Positions 32,592 to 41,567 of a stretch of 64,000 nucleotides of DNA are shown in pieces (within the stretch, counting starts at the first letter, position 1; the number at the start of each line of letters is the position of its first letter). Position numbers and translations under genes: made by a program. This DNA comes from Mycobacterium sp. 852002-51971_SCH5477799-a. GTDB lineage: Bacteria; Actinomycetota; Actinomycetes; Mycobacteriales; Mycobacteriaceae. Below the pieces are notes generated by a model that did not search any database, was not told the origin of the DNA, and was given only the letters and a program-made list of their open reading frames with translations. The DNA lies in assembly GCF_001667145.1 (NCBI RefSeq), contig NZ_LZIF01000034.1:30708-94707 (forward strand). The letters run 5' to 3'.

Positions 32592-33389
32592 ATGCGGCTA
32601 TACCGAGACCGAGCTGTTGTGTTGCGCCAGCACAAGCTCGGCGAAGCCGACCGGATCGTCACCTTGCTTACTCGTGATCACGGGCTGGTCCGCGCGGTCG
32701 CCAAGGGCGTGCGCCGCACCCGCAGCAAATTCGGTGCCCGGCTGGAGCCGTTCGCGCACATCGACGTGCAACTGCATTCCGGCCGCAATCTCGACATCGT
32801 CACCCAGGTCGTCGCGATCGACGCGTTCGCCACCGACATCGTCAACGACTACGGCCGTTACACCTGTGGGTGCGCCATGCTGGAAACCGCCGAGCGGCTC
32901 GCCGGCGAGGAGCGGGCGCCCGCCCCCGCCCTGCACGGGCTCACGGTGAGCGCGTTGCGGGCGGTTGCCGACGGCCGCCGGTCCCGGGGCCTCCTCCTGG
33001 ACGCCTACCTGCTGCGCGCGATGGGCATCGCCGGATGGGCGCCGGCGCTGGGCGAGTGCGCCCGGTGCGCCACGCCCGGCCCACACCGGGCGTTCCACGT
33101 CGGCGCCGGCGGCAGCGTCTGCGCACACTGCCGCCCGGCCGGTTCGACGACGCCGCCCCCGGGGGTGCTGGACCTGATGTCCGCGCTTCACGACGGCGAT
33201 TGGGACTTCGCCGAAGAAACGCCGCAATCGCACCGCAACTACGTCAGCGGCCTGGTGGCCGCGCACCTGCAGTGGCATTTGGAGCGGCAGCTCAAGACGC
33301 TGCCGCTTGTGGAACGGACGTATCACGTCGATCGCACCATCGCCGAACAGCGCGCGGCGCTGATCGGGCAGGATATGGACTGTGGCTAA
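32592..33389 (+). CDS. recO: DNA repair protein RecO
   Basis: 265 residues from ATG at 32592 ([20 protein letters not shown]). N-terminal OB-fold (residues ~1-80) and a helical C-terminal region with a four-Cys zinc site ('CARCATPGP...VCAHC', about residues 157-180). RecO anneals SSB-coated single strands and loads RecA with RecR. It overlaps uppS by eight bases, so the two genes are co-transcribed. Confidence 0.96.
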   Translation: MRLYRDRAVVLRQHKLGEADRIVTLLTRDHGLVRAVAKGVRRTRSKFGARLEPFAHIDVQLHSGRNLDIVTQVVAIDAFATDIVNDYGRYTCGCAMLETAERLAGEERAPAPALHGLTVSALRAVADGRRSRGLLLDAYLLRAMGIAGWAPALGECARCATPGPHRAFHVGAGGSVCAHCRPAGSTTPPPGVLDLMSALHDGDWDFAEETPQSHRNYVSGLVAAHLQWHLERQLKTLPLVERTYHVDRTIAEQRAALIGQDMDCG

Positions 33390-34299
33390 ACTCTGGGCCG
33401 GCGGTTCGGATCGAAAGGCCGAGCCCCCCACGGTGTCAGCCGATTTCCCGCAGCTTCCCCCCGCGCCCGACGACTATCCGGTGTTTCCCGACAAGTCGAC
33501 CTGGCCGGTCGTCTTTCCGGAGCTGCCGCCGTCCCGCGATGGGGGTCCGTGCCGGCCCCCGCAGCACATCTCCAAGGCGGCCCCGCCCAGAATCGAGGCC
33601 GCCCGACTGCCCAATCATGTGGCCATCGTGATGGACGGCAACGGCCGCTGGGCCACCCAACAGGGCCTGACCCGCACCGACGGCCACAAAGCGGGTGAGG
33701 CGGTAGTCATCGACATCGTTTGCGGTGCAATCGAACTCGGTATCAAATGGCTCAGCCTCTACGCCTTCTCCACGGAAAATTGGAAGCGCTCCCCCGAGGA
33801 GGTCCGCTTCCTGATGGGGTTCAACCGCGACGTGGTGCGGATGCGGCGGGTGAACCTGAAGACGATCGGGGTCAAGATCCGGTGGGTGGGTTCGCGACCT
33901 CGCCTGTGGCGCAGCGTGATCAACGAACTGGCGATCGCCGAAGACATGACCAAGGACAACGACGTCATCACCGTGAACTATTGCGTCAACTACGGTGGGC
34001 GCGCCGAAATCGCCGAGGCAACAAAGGAAATCGCGCGCCTGGCCGCCGCCGGCCGGCTGAACCCGGAACGCATCAGCGAGTCGACGGTGACACATCACCT
34101 GCAGCGGCCCGACATCCCCGACGTGGATCTGTTCCTGCGCACCTCGGGGGAACATCGGTCGAGCAATTTCATGCTGTGGCAGGCCGCGTATGCCGAGTAC
34201 GTTTTTCAGGACAAGCTGTGGCCCGACTATGACCGCCGCGACCTATGGGCGGCGTGTGAGGAATACGCTTCTCGCAACCGCAGATTCGGGAGCGCATAA
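33382..34299 (+). CDS. uppS: Long-chain (decaprenyl) diphosphate synthase UppS
   Basis: 305 residues from GTG at 33382. A cis-prenyltransferase: '[13 protein letters not shown]' (~residues 75-87) holds the catalytic Asp and the pyrophosphate-binding loop; '[12 protein letters not shown]' (~127-138) and '[19 protein letters not shown]' (~250-268) are the other family signatures. The ~70-residue proline-rich N-terminal extension ('[20 protein letters not shown]') is typical of the mycobacterial enzyme that makes the C50 carrier for peptidoglycan, arabinogalactan and lipoarabinomannan. The neighbouring gene starts in its stop codon (TAATG). Confidence 0.96.
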   Translation: MAKLWAGGSDRKAEPPTVSADFPQLPPAPDDYPVFPDKSTWPVVFPELPPSRDGGPCRPPQHISKAAPPRIEAARLPNHVAIVMDGNGRWATQQGLTRTDGHKAGEAVVIDIVCGAIELGIKWLSLYAFSTENWKRSPEEVRFLMGFNRDVVRMRRVNLKTIGVKIRWVGSRPRLWRSVINELAIAEDMTKDNDVITVNYCVNYGGRAEIAEATKEIARLAAAGRLNPERISESTVTHHLQRPDIPDVDLFLRTSGEHRSSNFMLWQAAYAEYVFQDKLWPDYDRRDLWAACEEYASRNRRFGSA

Positions 34300-34727
34300 T
34301 GCCATCGCTACAGGAACGGCTGGCCTCGATACTCGGCGACGTCCTTCCGCTCGAGGAGGAGCCCGACGGCGCGGTCACGGTGCGCCACGACGGCACCATC
34401 GCCTCGTTGCGGGTAGTGAACATCGCCGAGGGCCTCGACCTGGTGTCGCTCACCCAGATCCTGGCGTGGGATCTGTCGCTGACCAAGAAGGTCAGCGAGC
34501 AGATCGCCGCGCAGGCCCGGGACAGCAATTTCGGCAGCGTGACCCTGATCGAGAAGCTCAACGAGAAGGCCGTGCAACGTAATTCGGGCAAGGGCGCGGC
34601 GAAAACCGCCGATGTAATGCTGCGCTACAATTTCCCCGGCGGGGGCTTGACAGACGAAGCGCTAAGGACGCTGATCCTGTTGGTGCTGGACACCGGCGCC
34701 GGCATACGTCGGGCGCTGATGGCGTAA
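34299..34727 (+). CDS. Conserved hypothetical protein (Rv2360c-like), YbjN-like fold possible
   Basis: 142 residues, ATG overlapping the uppS stop by one base. The sequence [20 protein letters not shown]... matches my memory of the M. tuberculosis protein downstream of uppS; its function is unknown. There is no signal peptide. The pattern of a short helix, beta strands ('GAVTVRHDGTIASLRVVNI') and a C-terminal helix 'RTLILLVLDTGAGIRRAL' is compatible with a YbjN/chaperone-like fold, but that is only an impression. It is convergent with zur, four bases apart. Confidence 0.8.
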   Translation: MPSLQERLASILGDVLPLEEEPDGAVTVRHDGTIASLRVVNIAEGLDLVSLTQILAWDLSLTKKVSEQIAAQARDSNFGSVTLIEKLNEKAVQRNSGKGAAKTADVMLRYNFPGGGLTDEALRTLILLVLDTGAGIRRALMA

Positions 34728-34731
34728 TCGG

Positions 34732-35127
34732 CTATCGGCCGTCGCATTCCGAACAGGTACCGAAGATTTCGATGGTGTGGCTGACGTCTGAGAAGCCATG
34801 TTTGGCGGCCACTTCCGCCGCCCACTCCTCGACCTCGTGATCGCCCACCTCGATGGTGGCGCCGCAGCTGCGGCAGACCAGGTGGTGGTGATGGTGCTCG
34901 GAACACCTGCGGTAGACCGACTCGCCGGTATCGGTGCGCAGCGTGTCGATCATCCCGGCCGCGGCCATCGACTGCAGCGTGCGGTAAACGGTGGTCAGGC
35001 CGATGTTCTCGCCGCGGCGGCGCAGCTCGTCGTGCAGTTCTTGGGCGGAGCGGAACTCGTCGAGCGTCTCCAGGAGCGTGGAGATCGCCGCGCGCTGCCG
35101 GGTAGAGCGGACGCTGGTTCCGGTCAT
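34732..35127 (-). CDS. zur: Zinc uptake regulator Zur (FurB)
   Basis: 131 residues, Fur family. Winged-helix DNA-binding domain (residues ~8-75, 'GLTTVYRTLQSMAAAGM'). Metal-binding features are the His-rich 'SEHHHHHLVCRSC' (~residues 76-88) and the structural zinc pair 'CSEC' near the C-terminus, with the first CxxC in 'CRSC'. With zinc bound it represses zinc-acquisition and alternative ribosomal protein genes. The ATG overlaps the smtB stop by four bases (ATGA), giving the smtB-zur operon found across mycobacteria. Confidence 0.95.
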   Translation of the reverse strand: MTGTSVRSTRQRAAISTLLETLDEFRSAQELHDELRRRGENIGLTTVYRTLQSMAAAGMIDTLRTDTGESVYRRCSEHHHHHLVCRSCGATIEVGDHEVEEWAAEVAAKHGFSDVSHTIEIFGTCSECDGR

Positions 35128-35543
35128 TGGCGCGGCTCCTCACTGGCGTGCGCGACGGCGTCCACCACGATGTGCGCCAGGTGATGATCGGCGAGCCGAT
35201 ACAGCACTTCGCGACCGGATCGCTCCCCGGTGACCACCCCGGCCGCCTTGAGAATCTTCAGATGCTGGCTGACCAGCGGCTGGGGCACGCCGAGCGCATC
35301 CACCAGCTCGTGCACGCAGCGATGGGACTCGCGCAATTGCAACACGATGGCGATTCGCACGGGCGCGGCCAGCGCGCGCAACAACTCACCGGCGGCGTCG
35401 AGGATGTCGCGCGGCGGCGGAACGGGGTAGGCGGCCAAACCACCGGCGCCAAGCGCGTCGGGGTCGTGGCCGACCACGCCCAGCTCCGCATCGCCGTCGT
35501 CGGCGGCCGGCATCGAGGCAGAAGGTGACGGGGACGTCATCAT
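35124..35543 (-). CDS. smtB: ArsR/SmtB-family zinc-responsive repressor SmtB
   Basis: 139 residues from ATG at 35543 (a second ATG at 35540 would be equivalent). A winged helix-turn-helix spans residues ~50-125, with 'LVSQHLKILKAAGVV' as recognition region. The alpha5-type zinc site is in 'DHHLAHIVVDAVAH' near the C-terminus (D/H and H/H pairs). It represses its own operon with zur when zinc is low and releases DNA on zinc binding. An inverted repeat at 35623-35650, in the divergent interval with glyS, is the likely operator. Confidence 0.93.
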   Translation of the reverse strand: MMTSPSPSASMPAADDGDAELGVVGHDPDALGAGGLAAYPVPPPRDILDAAGELLRALAAPVRIAIVLQLRESHRCVHELVDALGVPQPLVSQHLKILKAAGVVTGERSGREVLYRLADHHLAHIVVDAVAHASEEPRQ

Positions 35544-35622
35544 GGGAGCGGCATCACCTCGAGAAGTGCCAGGTAGTGGGAAAAGTATCCGCCATTGAAT
35601 GTCGTTATCGGCTGCCATCCAC

Positions 35623-35650
35623 TGTCACATGCATGATGACGCATGTCAAA
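35623..35650. promoter_or_regulatory. Putative SmtB operator (imperfect inverted repeat)
   Basis: ACATGC (35627-35632) and GCATGT (35641-35646) are inverted around an 8-base centre; two more symmetric matches extend the dyad outwards. It lies 80 bases before smtB and ~90 bases before glyS, where an autoregulatory site is expected. Confidence 0.55.
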
Positions 35651-35735
35651 GACCGCGGCGTCGATCGCTACCATGACTGATGCTCTGCGCACCGCGGTTG
35701 ACCGCCGTGCGTGCCCGCCCGAACCCGGAAAGGGA

Positions 35736-37127
35736 GTGCACCGCCCCGTGGCGTCCGTCATCGACACCGTAGTGAACCTGGCCAAACGGCGCGGCTTCGT
35801 CTTTCCCTCCGGGGAGATCTACGGCGGCACCCGGTCGGCATGGGATTACGGCCCGCTGGGGGTGGAGTTCAAAGAGAACATCAAGCGGCAGTGGTGGCGT
35901 TCGGTGGTCAGCGGTCGCGACGACGTCGTCGGCCTGGATTCATCGATCATCTTGCCGCGGCAAGTGTGGGTGGCCTCCGGCCACGTCGAAGTGTTCCACG
36001 ACCCGCTGGTCGAGTCGTTGATCACCCACAAGCGCTATCGCGCCGACCATCTCATCGAGGCCTACGAAGCCAAACACGGGCACCCGCCGCCCAACGGCCT
36101 TGCCGACATCCGCGACCCGGAGACCGGCGAGCCGGGCCAGTGGACAGAGCCGCGCGAGTTCAACATGATGCTCAAGACCTACCTGGGTCCGATCGAGACC
36201 GAGGAGGGCCTGCACTATCTGCGCCCGGAGACCGCGCAGGGCATCTTCGTCAACTTCGCCAACGTGGTGACGACTGCCCGCAAGAAGCCGCCTTTCGGTA
36301 TCGGTCAGATCGGCAAGAGCTTCCGCAACGAGATCACCCCGGGCAACTTCATTTTCCGAACCCGCGAGTTCGAACAAATGGAAATGGAATTCTTCGTCGA
36401 GCCATCGACCGCGAAGGAATGGCATCAGTACTGGATTGACACCCGGCTGCAATGGTATGTCGAGCTGGGCATCGACCCGGAGAACTTGCGGTTATTTGAA
36501 CATCCGGCCGACAAGCTGTCGCACTACTCCGATCGCACCGTCGATATCGAGTACAAGTTCGGTTTCGCCGGTAATCCGTGGGGCGAGTTGGAAGGCGTTG
36601 CCAACCGCACCGATTTCGACTTGTCGACGCATGCAAAGCATTCCGGCGTCGACCTGTCGTTCTACGACCAGGTCACCGACACCCGGTACACCCCTTATGT
36701 CATCGAGCCGGCCGCCGGCCTGACGCGGTCGTTCATGGCGTTCTTGATCGACGCGTACGTGGAGGACGAAGCCCCGAATGCCAAGGGCAAGATGGAGAAA
36801 CGCACGGTGCTGCGCCTCGACCCACGCCTGTCTCCGGTCAAGGCCGCGGTGCTTCCGCTGTCCCGGCACGCCGACTTGAGTCCCAAAGCGCGAGACTTAG
36901 CCGCCGAGCTACGCAAATTCTGGAATATCGACTTCGACGACGCCGGCGCGATCGGGCGCCGTTATCGGCGTCAGGACGAGATTGGCACACCGTTCTGCGT
37001 GACGGTGGATTTCGACTCACTCGAGGACAACGCCGTGACCGTGCGCCGGCGTGATGACATGTCCCAGGAACGGGTCGCGATCAATGCCGTCTCCGAGTAT
37101 TTGGCGGTGCGCCTCAAGGGCTGTTAG
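35736..37127 (+). CDS. glyS: Glycyl-tRNA synthetase (alpha2 type)
   Basis: 463 residues from GTG at 35736 ([20 protein letters not shown]), the same length and start context as I recall for the M. tuberculosis enzyme; the frame stays open to 35643. Class II motifs are visible: motif 2 '[24 protein letters not shown]' region (~residues 190-213), '[12 protein letters not shown]' (~165-176) and motif 3 '[14 protein letters not shown]' (~328-341). The anticodon-binding domain follows ('[21 protein letters not shown]', ~370-390). It charges tRNA-Gly. Divergent from smtB-zur. Confidence 0.96.
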   Translation: MHRPVASVIDTVVNLAKRRGFVFPSGEIYGGTRSAWDYGPLGVEFKENIKRQWWRSVVSGRDDVVGLDSSIILPRQVWVASGHVEVFHDPLVESLITHKRYRADHLIEAYEAKHGHPPPNGLADIRDPETGEPGQWTEPREFNMMLKTYLGPIETEEGLHYLRPETAQGIFVNFANVVTTARKKPPFGIGQIGKSFRNEITPGNFIFRTREFEQMEMEFFVEPSTAKEWHQYWIDTRLQWYVELGIDPENLRLFEHPADKLSHYSDRTVDIEYKFGFAGNPWGELEGVANRTDFDLSTHAKHSGVDLSFYDQVTDTRYTPYVIEPAAGLTRSFMAFLIDAYVEDEAPNAKGKMEKRTVLRLDPRLSPVKAAVLPLSRHADLSPKARDLAAELRKFWNIDFDDAGAIGRRYRRQDEIGTPFCVTVDFDSLEDNAVTVRRRDDMSQERVAINAVSEYLAVRLKGC

Positions 37128-37367
37128 TCGCCTTCCCCTCGTGTCGTCTTTCAGATTTCTGTCCGGCACAACTGGTGGTCGCGCCCGCGTGGCGATGCGT
37201 CGTCACCGGCGCCGGGTGTTGCGAAATAAGGTTGGGTAAGATTCGGCCTTTCCCGCATGGGTGCCTTAAGATCCCCTTCTGGGGCAAAAGTAGGTGGCTA
37301 ATGGCCGCGGGTGGACGTCGAACCGCCCACGACAGTAGCCGTTGACTCGGTCGGTTGGGGTTTGCGA

Positions 37368-38597
37368 TTGATTCCCGCGTTTGTGTTCTTCCCTCCTGAG
37401 ATCAACTCGGCCTTGATATTTGGCGGCCCGGGGTCCGGACCCCTGTTCGAGGCGGCCTCGGCGTGGGATGGGTTGGCGGCCGAGCTGTCGTCCTCGGCAT
37501 CGTCTTTCAACACCGTGGTTTCGGATCTGGCCAGCGGTCCCTGGCGGGGGCCGTCGTCGACGTCGATGACCGCGGCCGCGGCCCCTTACGTGGAATGGCT
37601 GCTCCTTGCTGCGGCGCAGGCAGAGGTGGCGGCATGGCAGGCCCGGATGGCGGCCCTGGCTTACGAGGGGGCTCTGGTGGCGACCGTGCCGCTGCCGGAG
37701 GTGCTGGCGAATCGGGCCCGACTGCTCGTCTTGATAGCGACGAACTTTTTGGGCGTGAACACTGCGGCGATCGCACAGACCGAGCTCGAGTACATCGAGA
37801 TGTGGGCGCAGGATGTGGCCGCGATGTTGGGCTATCAGGCCGGGGCGCAATCGATGGCCCAGGCATTGCCGAATTTCAGCGCGCCGCCCGCGGCCCTCGG
37901 GGGTGACGCGCCGTCCGCGGATGTGGCGGATCTGGCCGGATTGGTGACCGCACCCCTGAGTTTCGCGTCGCCGTTTCTTCAGAGCTTGTCCTCGTTGGGC
38001 ACCGCGTTCGCCACTCAGCTGCAGTCGGTGTTTTCGGCGCTCTCGCCGGCCGTCTCGTCGTTGACGTCGCTGCTGTCGTCGACGCCGGTGGCCGCATTGA
38101 CGACTACCGCGCAGGCCGGAGCGTACCCGGCAACCGCGTTGATGACGCCCATGGTGACGCTCGCCCAAAGTGCCGGCCCGGCGGCGACACCCGCGTCGGC
38201 GCCGTCGCTGGCACCAGCGTTGGTCGGTGCCGCCAGCGCGCCTCCCAACGCGCCGCATAGCGCGGGTAGCGCGCTGACCGACCTGCAGCCGCTGACCGGT
38301 GGGGGGCTGGGCGCCCTCGGCGTTGCGACGGCCGGGCTGGGTAGCGCGCGGTTCGTCGGGTCGATGTCTGTGCCCGCCGCGTGGCAAGGATCGATGCCGG
38401 CTTACATCGCCGCACCCGCGATGTCGGGTGCGGGCTCTGCGGCGCCGGTTGCAGCGGCGGCAACCGGGTCGGGCAATGGCGCGCCGATGGCGGCGATGCC
38501 GGTGGACGAGAAGCGACCCGAGGGCGAGGACCGCGCGACCAGGGCGCAGGTGGTGAGATCTCGTCCCAAAGTAGTTCCGCGCAACCGGCGCGGATAG
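37368..38597 (+). CDS. PPE family protein, PPE-SVP subgroup
   Basis: 409 residues from TTG at 37368 (MIPAFVFFPPEINSALIFGG), chosen because it puts the PPE motif at residues 9-11 as in other family members; GTG codons at 37311 and 37383 are alternatives. The N-terminal ~180-residue PPE domain has the WxG turn in 'SGPWRGPSS', and the C-terminal region has the SVP signature 'GSMSVPAAW'. PPE proteins are exported by ESX systems, usually as a heterodimer with a PE protein. No PE or esx gene is next to it, so its partner must be encoded elsewhere. Confidence 0.88.
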   Translation: MIPAFVFFPPEINSALIFGGPGSGPLFEAASAWDGLAAELSSSASSFNTVVSDLASGPWRGPSSTSMTAAAAPYVEWLLLAAAQAEVAAWQARMAALAYEGALVATVPLPEVLANRARLLVLIATNFLGVNTAAIAQTELEYIEMWAQDVAAMLGYQAGAQSMAQALPNFSAPPAALGGDAPSADVADLAGLVTAPLSFASPFLQSLSSLGTAFATQLQSVFSALSPAVSSLTSLLSSTPVAALTTTAQAGAYPATALMTPMVTLAQSAGPAATPASAPSLAPALVGAASAPPNAPHSAGSALTDLQPLTGGGLGALGVATAGLGSARFVGSMSVPAAWQGSMPAYIAAPAMSGAGSAAPVAAAATGSGNGAPMAAMPVDEKRPEGEDRATRAQVVRSRPKVVPRNRRG

Positions 38598-39117
38598 CGC
38601 GACGGTGCTGCTGTTGCACGCGTGCATATTGTGCAAATCGGCCAGAATTAATACTTTCGGGATTTGTCGATATGGATGGGAACAAGCGTTCTATCGCCAT
38701 GCGGAATTCATCTGATGCGCCTGGTAAAACTCGCCGCCGCTCTACTCGTTCACCGGAAGAGCCGGACGAGAACCGACTACCGCGACGCGACAAACAACCT
38801 CGTCCCGTCATCGAAGTGAACCTCGATAACACCCCTAAATTATTGTGCATAAACAGATTTCGAATCAGCGTCCTGTCGCACAAGGCTTCGAACCAACCGC
38901 CGGGCGATCGGTATCCTCCTTGCGAGTGACGGCGCTGGGCGGCTGTGGTCGCGGCGCCGGCGACGGGGTCGCGCACCGTTGAGGATGTGCTCGACAAAAA
39001 TAGAATCAACAAATTCCGCTCATTTTCTTCAGTTTGTCTTACGATGTGAACCGGTGGGTGTGAATTCGATTCGCCACAGCGCCCGAACGCTCTAGTCGGC
39101 TGTGGAAGGGGGCAGGG
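38598..39117. other. 520-base intergenic region, AT-rich for this genome
   Basis: No convincing gene. The stretch contains a perfect 12-base palindrome TGCACGCGTGCA (38615-38626) soon after the PPE stop, and two markedly AT-rich parts (about 38630-38680 and 38990-39060). An 85-codon open frame at 38672-38929 has non-mycobacterial codon use and no homology I recognise. It may be a scar where other genomes carry extra genes. Confidence 0.6.
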
Positions 39118-39405
39118 GTGCTTTTGCCGCTCGGTTCGCCGTTGCCGGATGACACGGTGTCGGCAGTTCGAGGTGAGTCCGGCGTGCTCGGCGGCCTGTC
39201 GGTCCCACTCAAGTGGGGCGTGGTCGTGCCGCCAGATGACTATGACCACTGGGCGCCGAAGCCGGAAGTCAGCGCCGAAGGTCCCGAAGAGATGCCCGAC
39301 GATGCCGACCCACCGTCGGCTACAGATGGTGCGCGTAGCGGATGGGAAAACGACACCAGGCGGCGTGCCCCTGGCGTGATACCACACTCCCCGGCCGCCG
39401 GCTGA
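39118..39405 (+). CDS. Hypothetical acidic protein (95 aa)
   Basis: GTG at 39118 with a good purine-rich site (GGAAGGGGG, five-base spacing). The product (MLLPLGSPLPDDTVSAVRGE...) is acidic in its middle ('EVSAEGPEEMPDDADPPSATD') and probably disordered at the end. It has no signal peptide of standard form, no membrane segment and no family I recognise. It is convergent with the TPM-domain gene. Real but uncertain. Confidence 0.45.
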   Translation: MLLPLGSPLPDDTVSAVRGESGVLGGLSVPLKWGVVVPPDDYDHWAPKPEVSAEGPEEMPDDADPPSATDGARSGWENDTRRRAPGVIPHSPAAG

Positions 39406-39435
39406 GGGCCCGAAGCCGCCGGCGTCAGGCACTGT

Positions 39436-41424
39436 TCAGAATCGACCGCCGCCACCCATGAAACCGCCGCCGGACCCACTTGGGCTGCCGCCGAACGACG
39501 TCGGGCTCCAGCCGCCGAATCCGCCCCGCATGCCGCCACCGAGGACATTGCCGATGATGATCCCGCCGAGCATCGCACCCATGTCGCTGCCGCCGCGGCC
39601 CATGTAAGCCCGCTGGGCCAGTTGCACGTCGTCATTGGCCAGGGATTGCGCCGTGGCAGCCAGCGTCGACGCCGCATTGGCGTGGGCGATCGCCTCGGTC
39701 GGCAGTGTCGATCGTTTGTCCTGCGCGGCCTGCAGATGCCGCTTGGCTTCGGCCAGCCGGGTGCGTGCGTCGGGACCGATGCTGCCCCGACGCGTGTCGA
39801 CGTAGTCCGACACCGCACGCACCCGCGACCGCGCGGTGAACAACGCCTGCTCTAATGACCGGTTCAGCTGTTCGGCGGCGGCCTGCTCCTCGGCTAGCGT
39901 GGCCAATACTCCGTTGAGATTCGCGTCCGCCTTGGTCAGCTGTCCGAACTCGCCCAAAGGATCGTCGGAAGCACCGGCTCGTGCGCTTTCGACGGCCCTG
40001 ATGGCCGCGTCGCGCGCCGCGACCAGCTCACTGGCGTGCGCAGTTTTGACGTTCGATGCCTTCTGCAGCAGGTCGTCTGCGCGTGTGATGTCGTTCTGGA
40101 TGTCGTTCATCGCCGACGGCAGCCGGTCGATCGCGTGCTGAATGTCGCCTGCCGCGTGGTCGACCGCGTCGAGCAACGCGCGTGCTTGGCCCAGCGCTGA
40201 TTCGGCGGCCCGCACGGCGTCGACCAGACGGGATTGTTGTCCGCTGACGGCGTGGGCGGCAAGCTCACGGGCAGTGCCGATGTTGCGGTCGGCGAACGCC
40301 AGCCGCTCCGTGGCGGTCGTGACATTGCCGGACACCGAAGTCAGCGCGCCAGCGCTGAAGTCCTTGTGCAGTGCGGCAAGTCGTTGTTCGGCCGGCCCTG
40401 TGCGGGTGGTGAGTTCGACGTACTGCTGCGTCAGCGAGTCCAGGCGGGTGGGGGCGTTGATCACCAAATCGCGCAACTTCTCGAATGCCTCGGTTTGTGA
40501 CTCCAGTTCGCGGTCGGCGCGCGCCGCCGAGACGATCACCCGGGTGAGCAGGTCGCGGCGCTGCGCCGGTGTTTCGGGGATCGCGTCGTCGAGCTGCTGC
40601 CGGATTGTAAATGCTTGGGACAGAGCCGCTTTGGCGTTCGTCACTGCTTGTATGAATGGCTGGGTGCGGTCTTCACCGAATTCTGCGACCGCCAGATCCA
40701 ATTCGTTGGCGCTGGTGCGTATCGCATTGTCGACGTCCACCACCAAGGCGCGGGAGAGGTCATCGAGTGCCTGGGGCGGCACCTCGGCCAGCGCGCCGGC
40801 GTCGGTGGGATCGACACGGCGTGCCGCGGCCAGCGCCGCGGCGCGGCGGCGCCTGCCGCGATAGCGCATGACCAGCAACAAGACTGCCAGCGCGACGAGG
40901 ATGCCGGCCAATACGACGAGCAGCGCCACCCGGCCCGACGAGCCCGGCGAGGTGTCCAGGCCGTTGGCCGCCGCCACCGCGGCGCCGCTCCAATCGCCGT
41001 TGTGCAGGGCGGGCTCGATCCCGTTGCGCCGCAACTTGTCGACCTGGTTCGCGTTGACGCTCTTGATCGTGGACGGCACCAGGAAGGCGTACTGACGACT
41101 GATGGTGCCGACGGCCAGCAGCGCGTCGTAGTCGCCCAGGTCGCTGCTGCGCACGGTGCGTTGTGCCCATCCGGCCGCGGGTTGCCCGGAGAAGTCGTCG
41201 ACGTAGACCACCCACAGCCGGATGTGGCGGTCGGTGTACAGCCGGTTCAGGGCGGCCTTCACCGCGCTGCGCCCGGAATCCGACAGTGCCCCCGCGTTGT
41301 CAGTGATGTAGTCGGCCAACCGGAATGGTGGCTGCGCGCGGGCGGGCGCCGCCAGCACCAACCCACTGCCGAAGCCGACGGTGAGGATCGTCGCGATCAG
41401 CGCGATCAGGCGAGCGAAGCGCAT
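39436..41424 (-). CDS. TPM-domain membrane protein (Rv2345-like)
   Basis: 662 residues. Signal peptide 'MRFARLIALIATILTVGFGSGLVLAAPARA', then an extracytoplasmic TPM domain (~35-160, 'TDNAGALSDSGRSAVKAALNRLYTDRHIRLWVVYVDDFSG' region), and one membrane helix ('VALLVVLAGILVALAVLLLVMRY', ~172-194). A long helical, Ala/Asp/Arg-rich cytoplasmic region (~200-600) likely forms coiled coils. A glycine-rich tail ends in 'GSGGGFMGGGGRF'. TPM domains occur in proteins of photosystem repair and in bacterial envelope proteins; the role in mycobacteria is unknown. It is divergent from dgt as in M. tuberculosis. Confidence 0.88.
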   Translation of the reverse strand: MRFARLIALIATILTVGFGSGLVLAAPARAQPPFRLADYITDNAGALSDSGRSAVKAALNRLYTDRHIRLWVVYVDDFSGQPAAGWAQRTVRSSDLGDYDALLAVGTISRQYAFLVPSTIKSVNANQVDKLRRNGIEPALHNGDWSGAAVAAANGLDTSPGSSGRVALLVVLAGILVALAVLLLVMRYRGRRRRAAALAAARRVDPTDAGALAEVPPQALDDLSRALVVDVDNAIRTSANELDLAVAEFGEDRTQPFIQAVTNAKAALSQAFTIRQQLDDAIPETPAQRRDLLTRVIVSAARADRELESQTEAFEKLRDLVINAPTRLDSLTQQYVELTTRTGPAEQRLAALHKDFSAGALTSVSGNVTTATERLAFADRNIGTARELAAHAVSGQQSRLVDAVRAAESALGQARALLDAVDHAAGDIQHAIDRLPSAMNDIQNDITRADDLLQKASNVKTAHASELVAARDAAIRAVESARAGASDDPLGEFGQLTKADANLNGVLATLAEEQAAAEQLNRSLEQALFTARSRVRAVSDYVDTRRGSIGPDARTRLAEAKRHLQAAQDKRSTLPTEAIAHANAASTLAATAQSLANDDVQLAQRAYMGRGGSDMGAMLGGIIIGNVLGGGMRGGFGGWSPTSFGGSPSGSGGGFMGGGGRF

Positions 41425-41567
41425 AGGGCCAATCTAGCCCCGCGACGACGCAGGCCAGTAGGCGTGATGAGGAGGGGGACCGTTGGGCAAAGGCCCGCGG
41501 TGACATACGTCAGGGGGCCCGCGTCGAGGCGGACTTCGGCAGCCAATCCCTGGCAGACTGTGCGTCG

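Noticed and set aside
38672..38929. An 85-codon plus-strand open frame after the PPE gene.
   Set aside because: Codon use is not mycobacterial, the product is a charged low-complexity sequence, and it lies in AT-rich DNA without a ribosome site.
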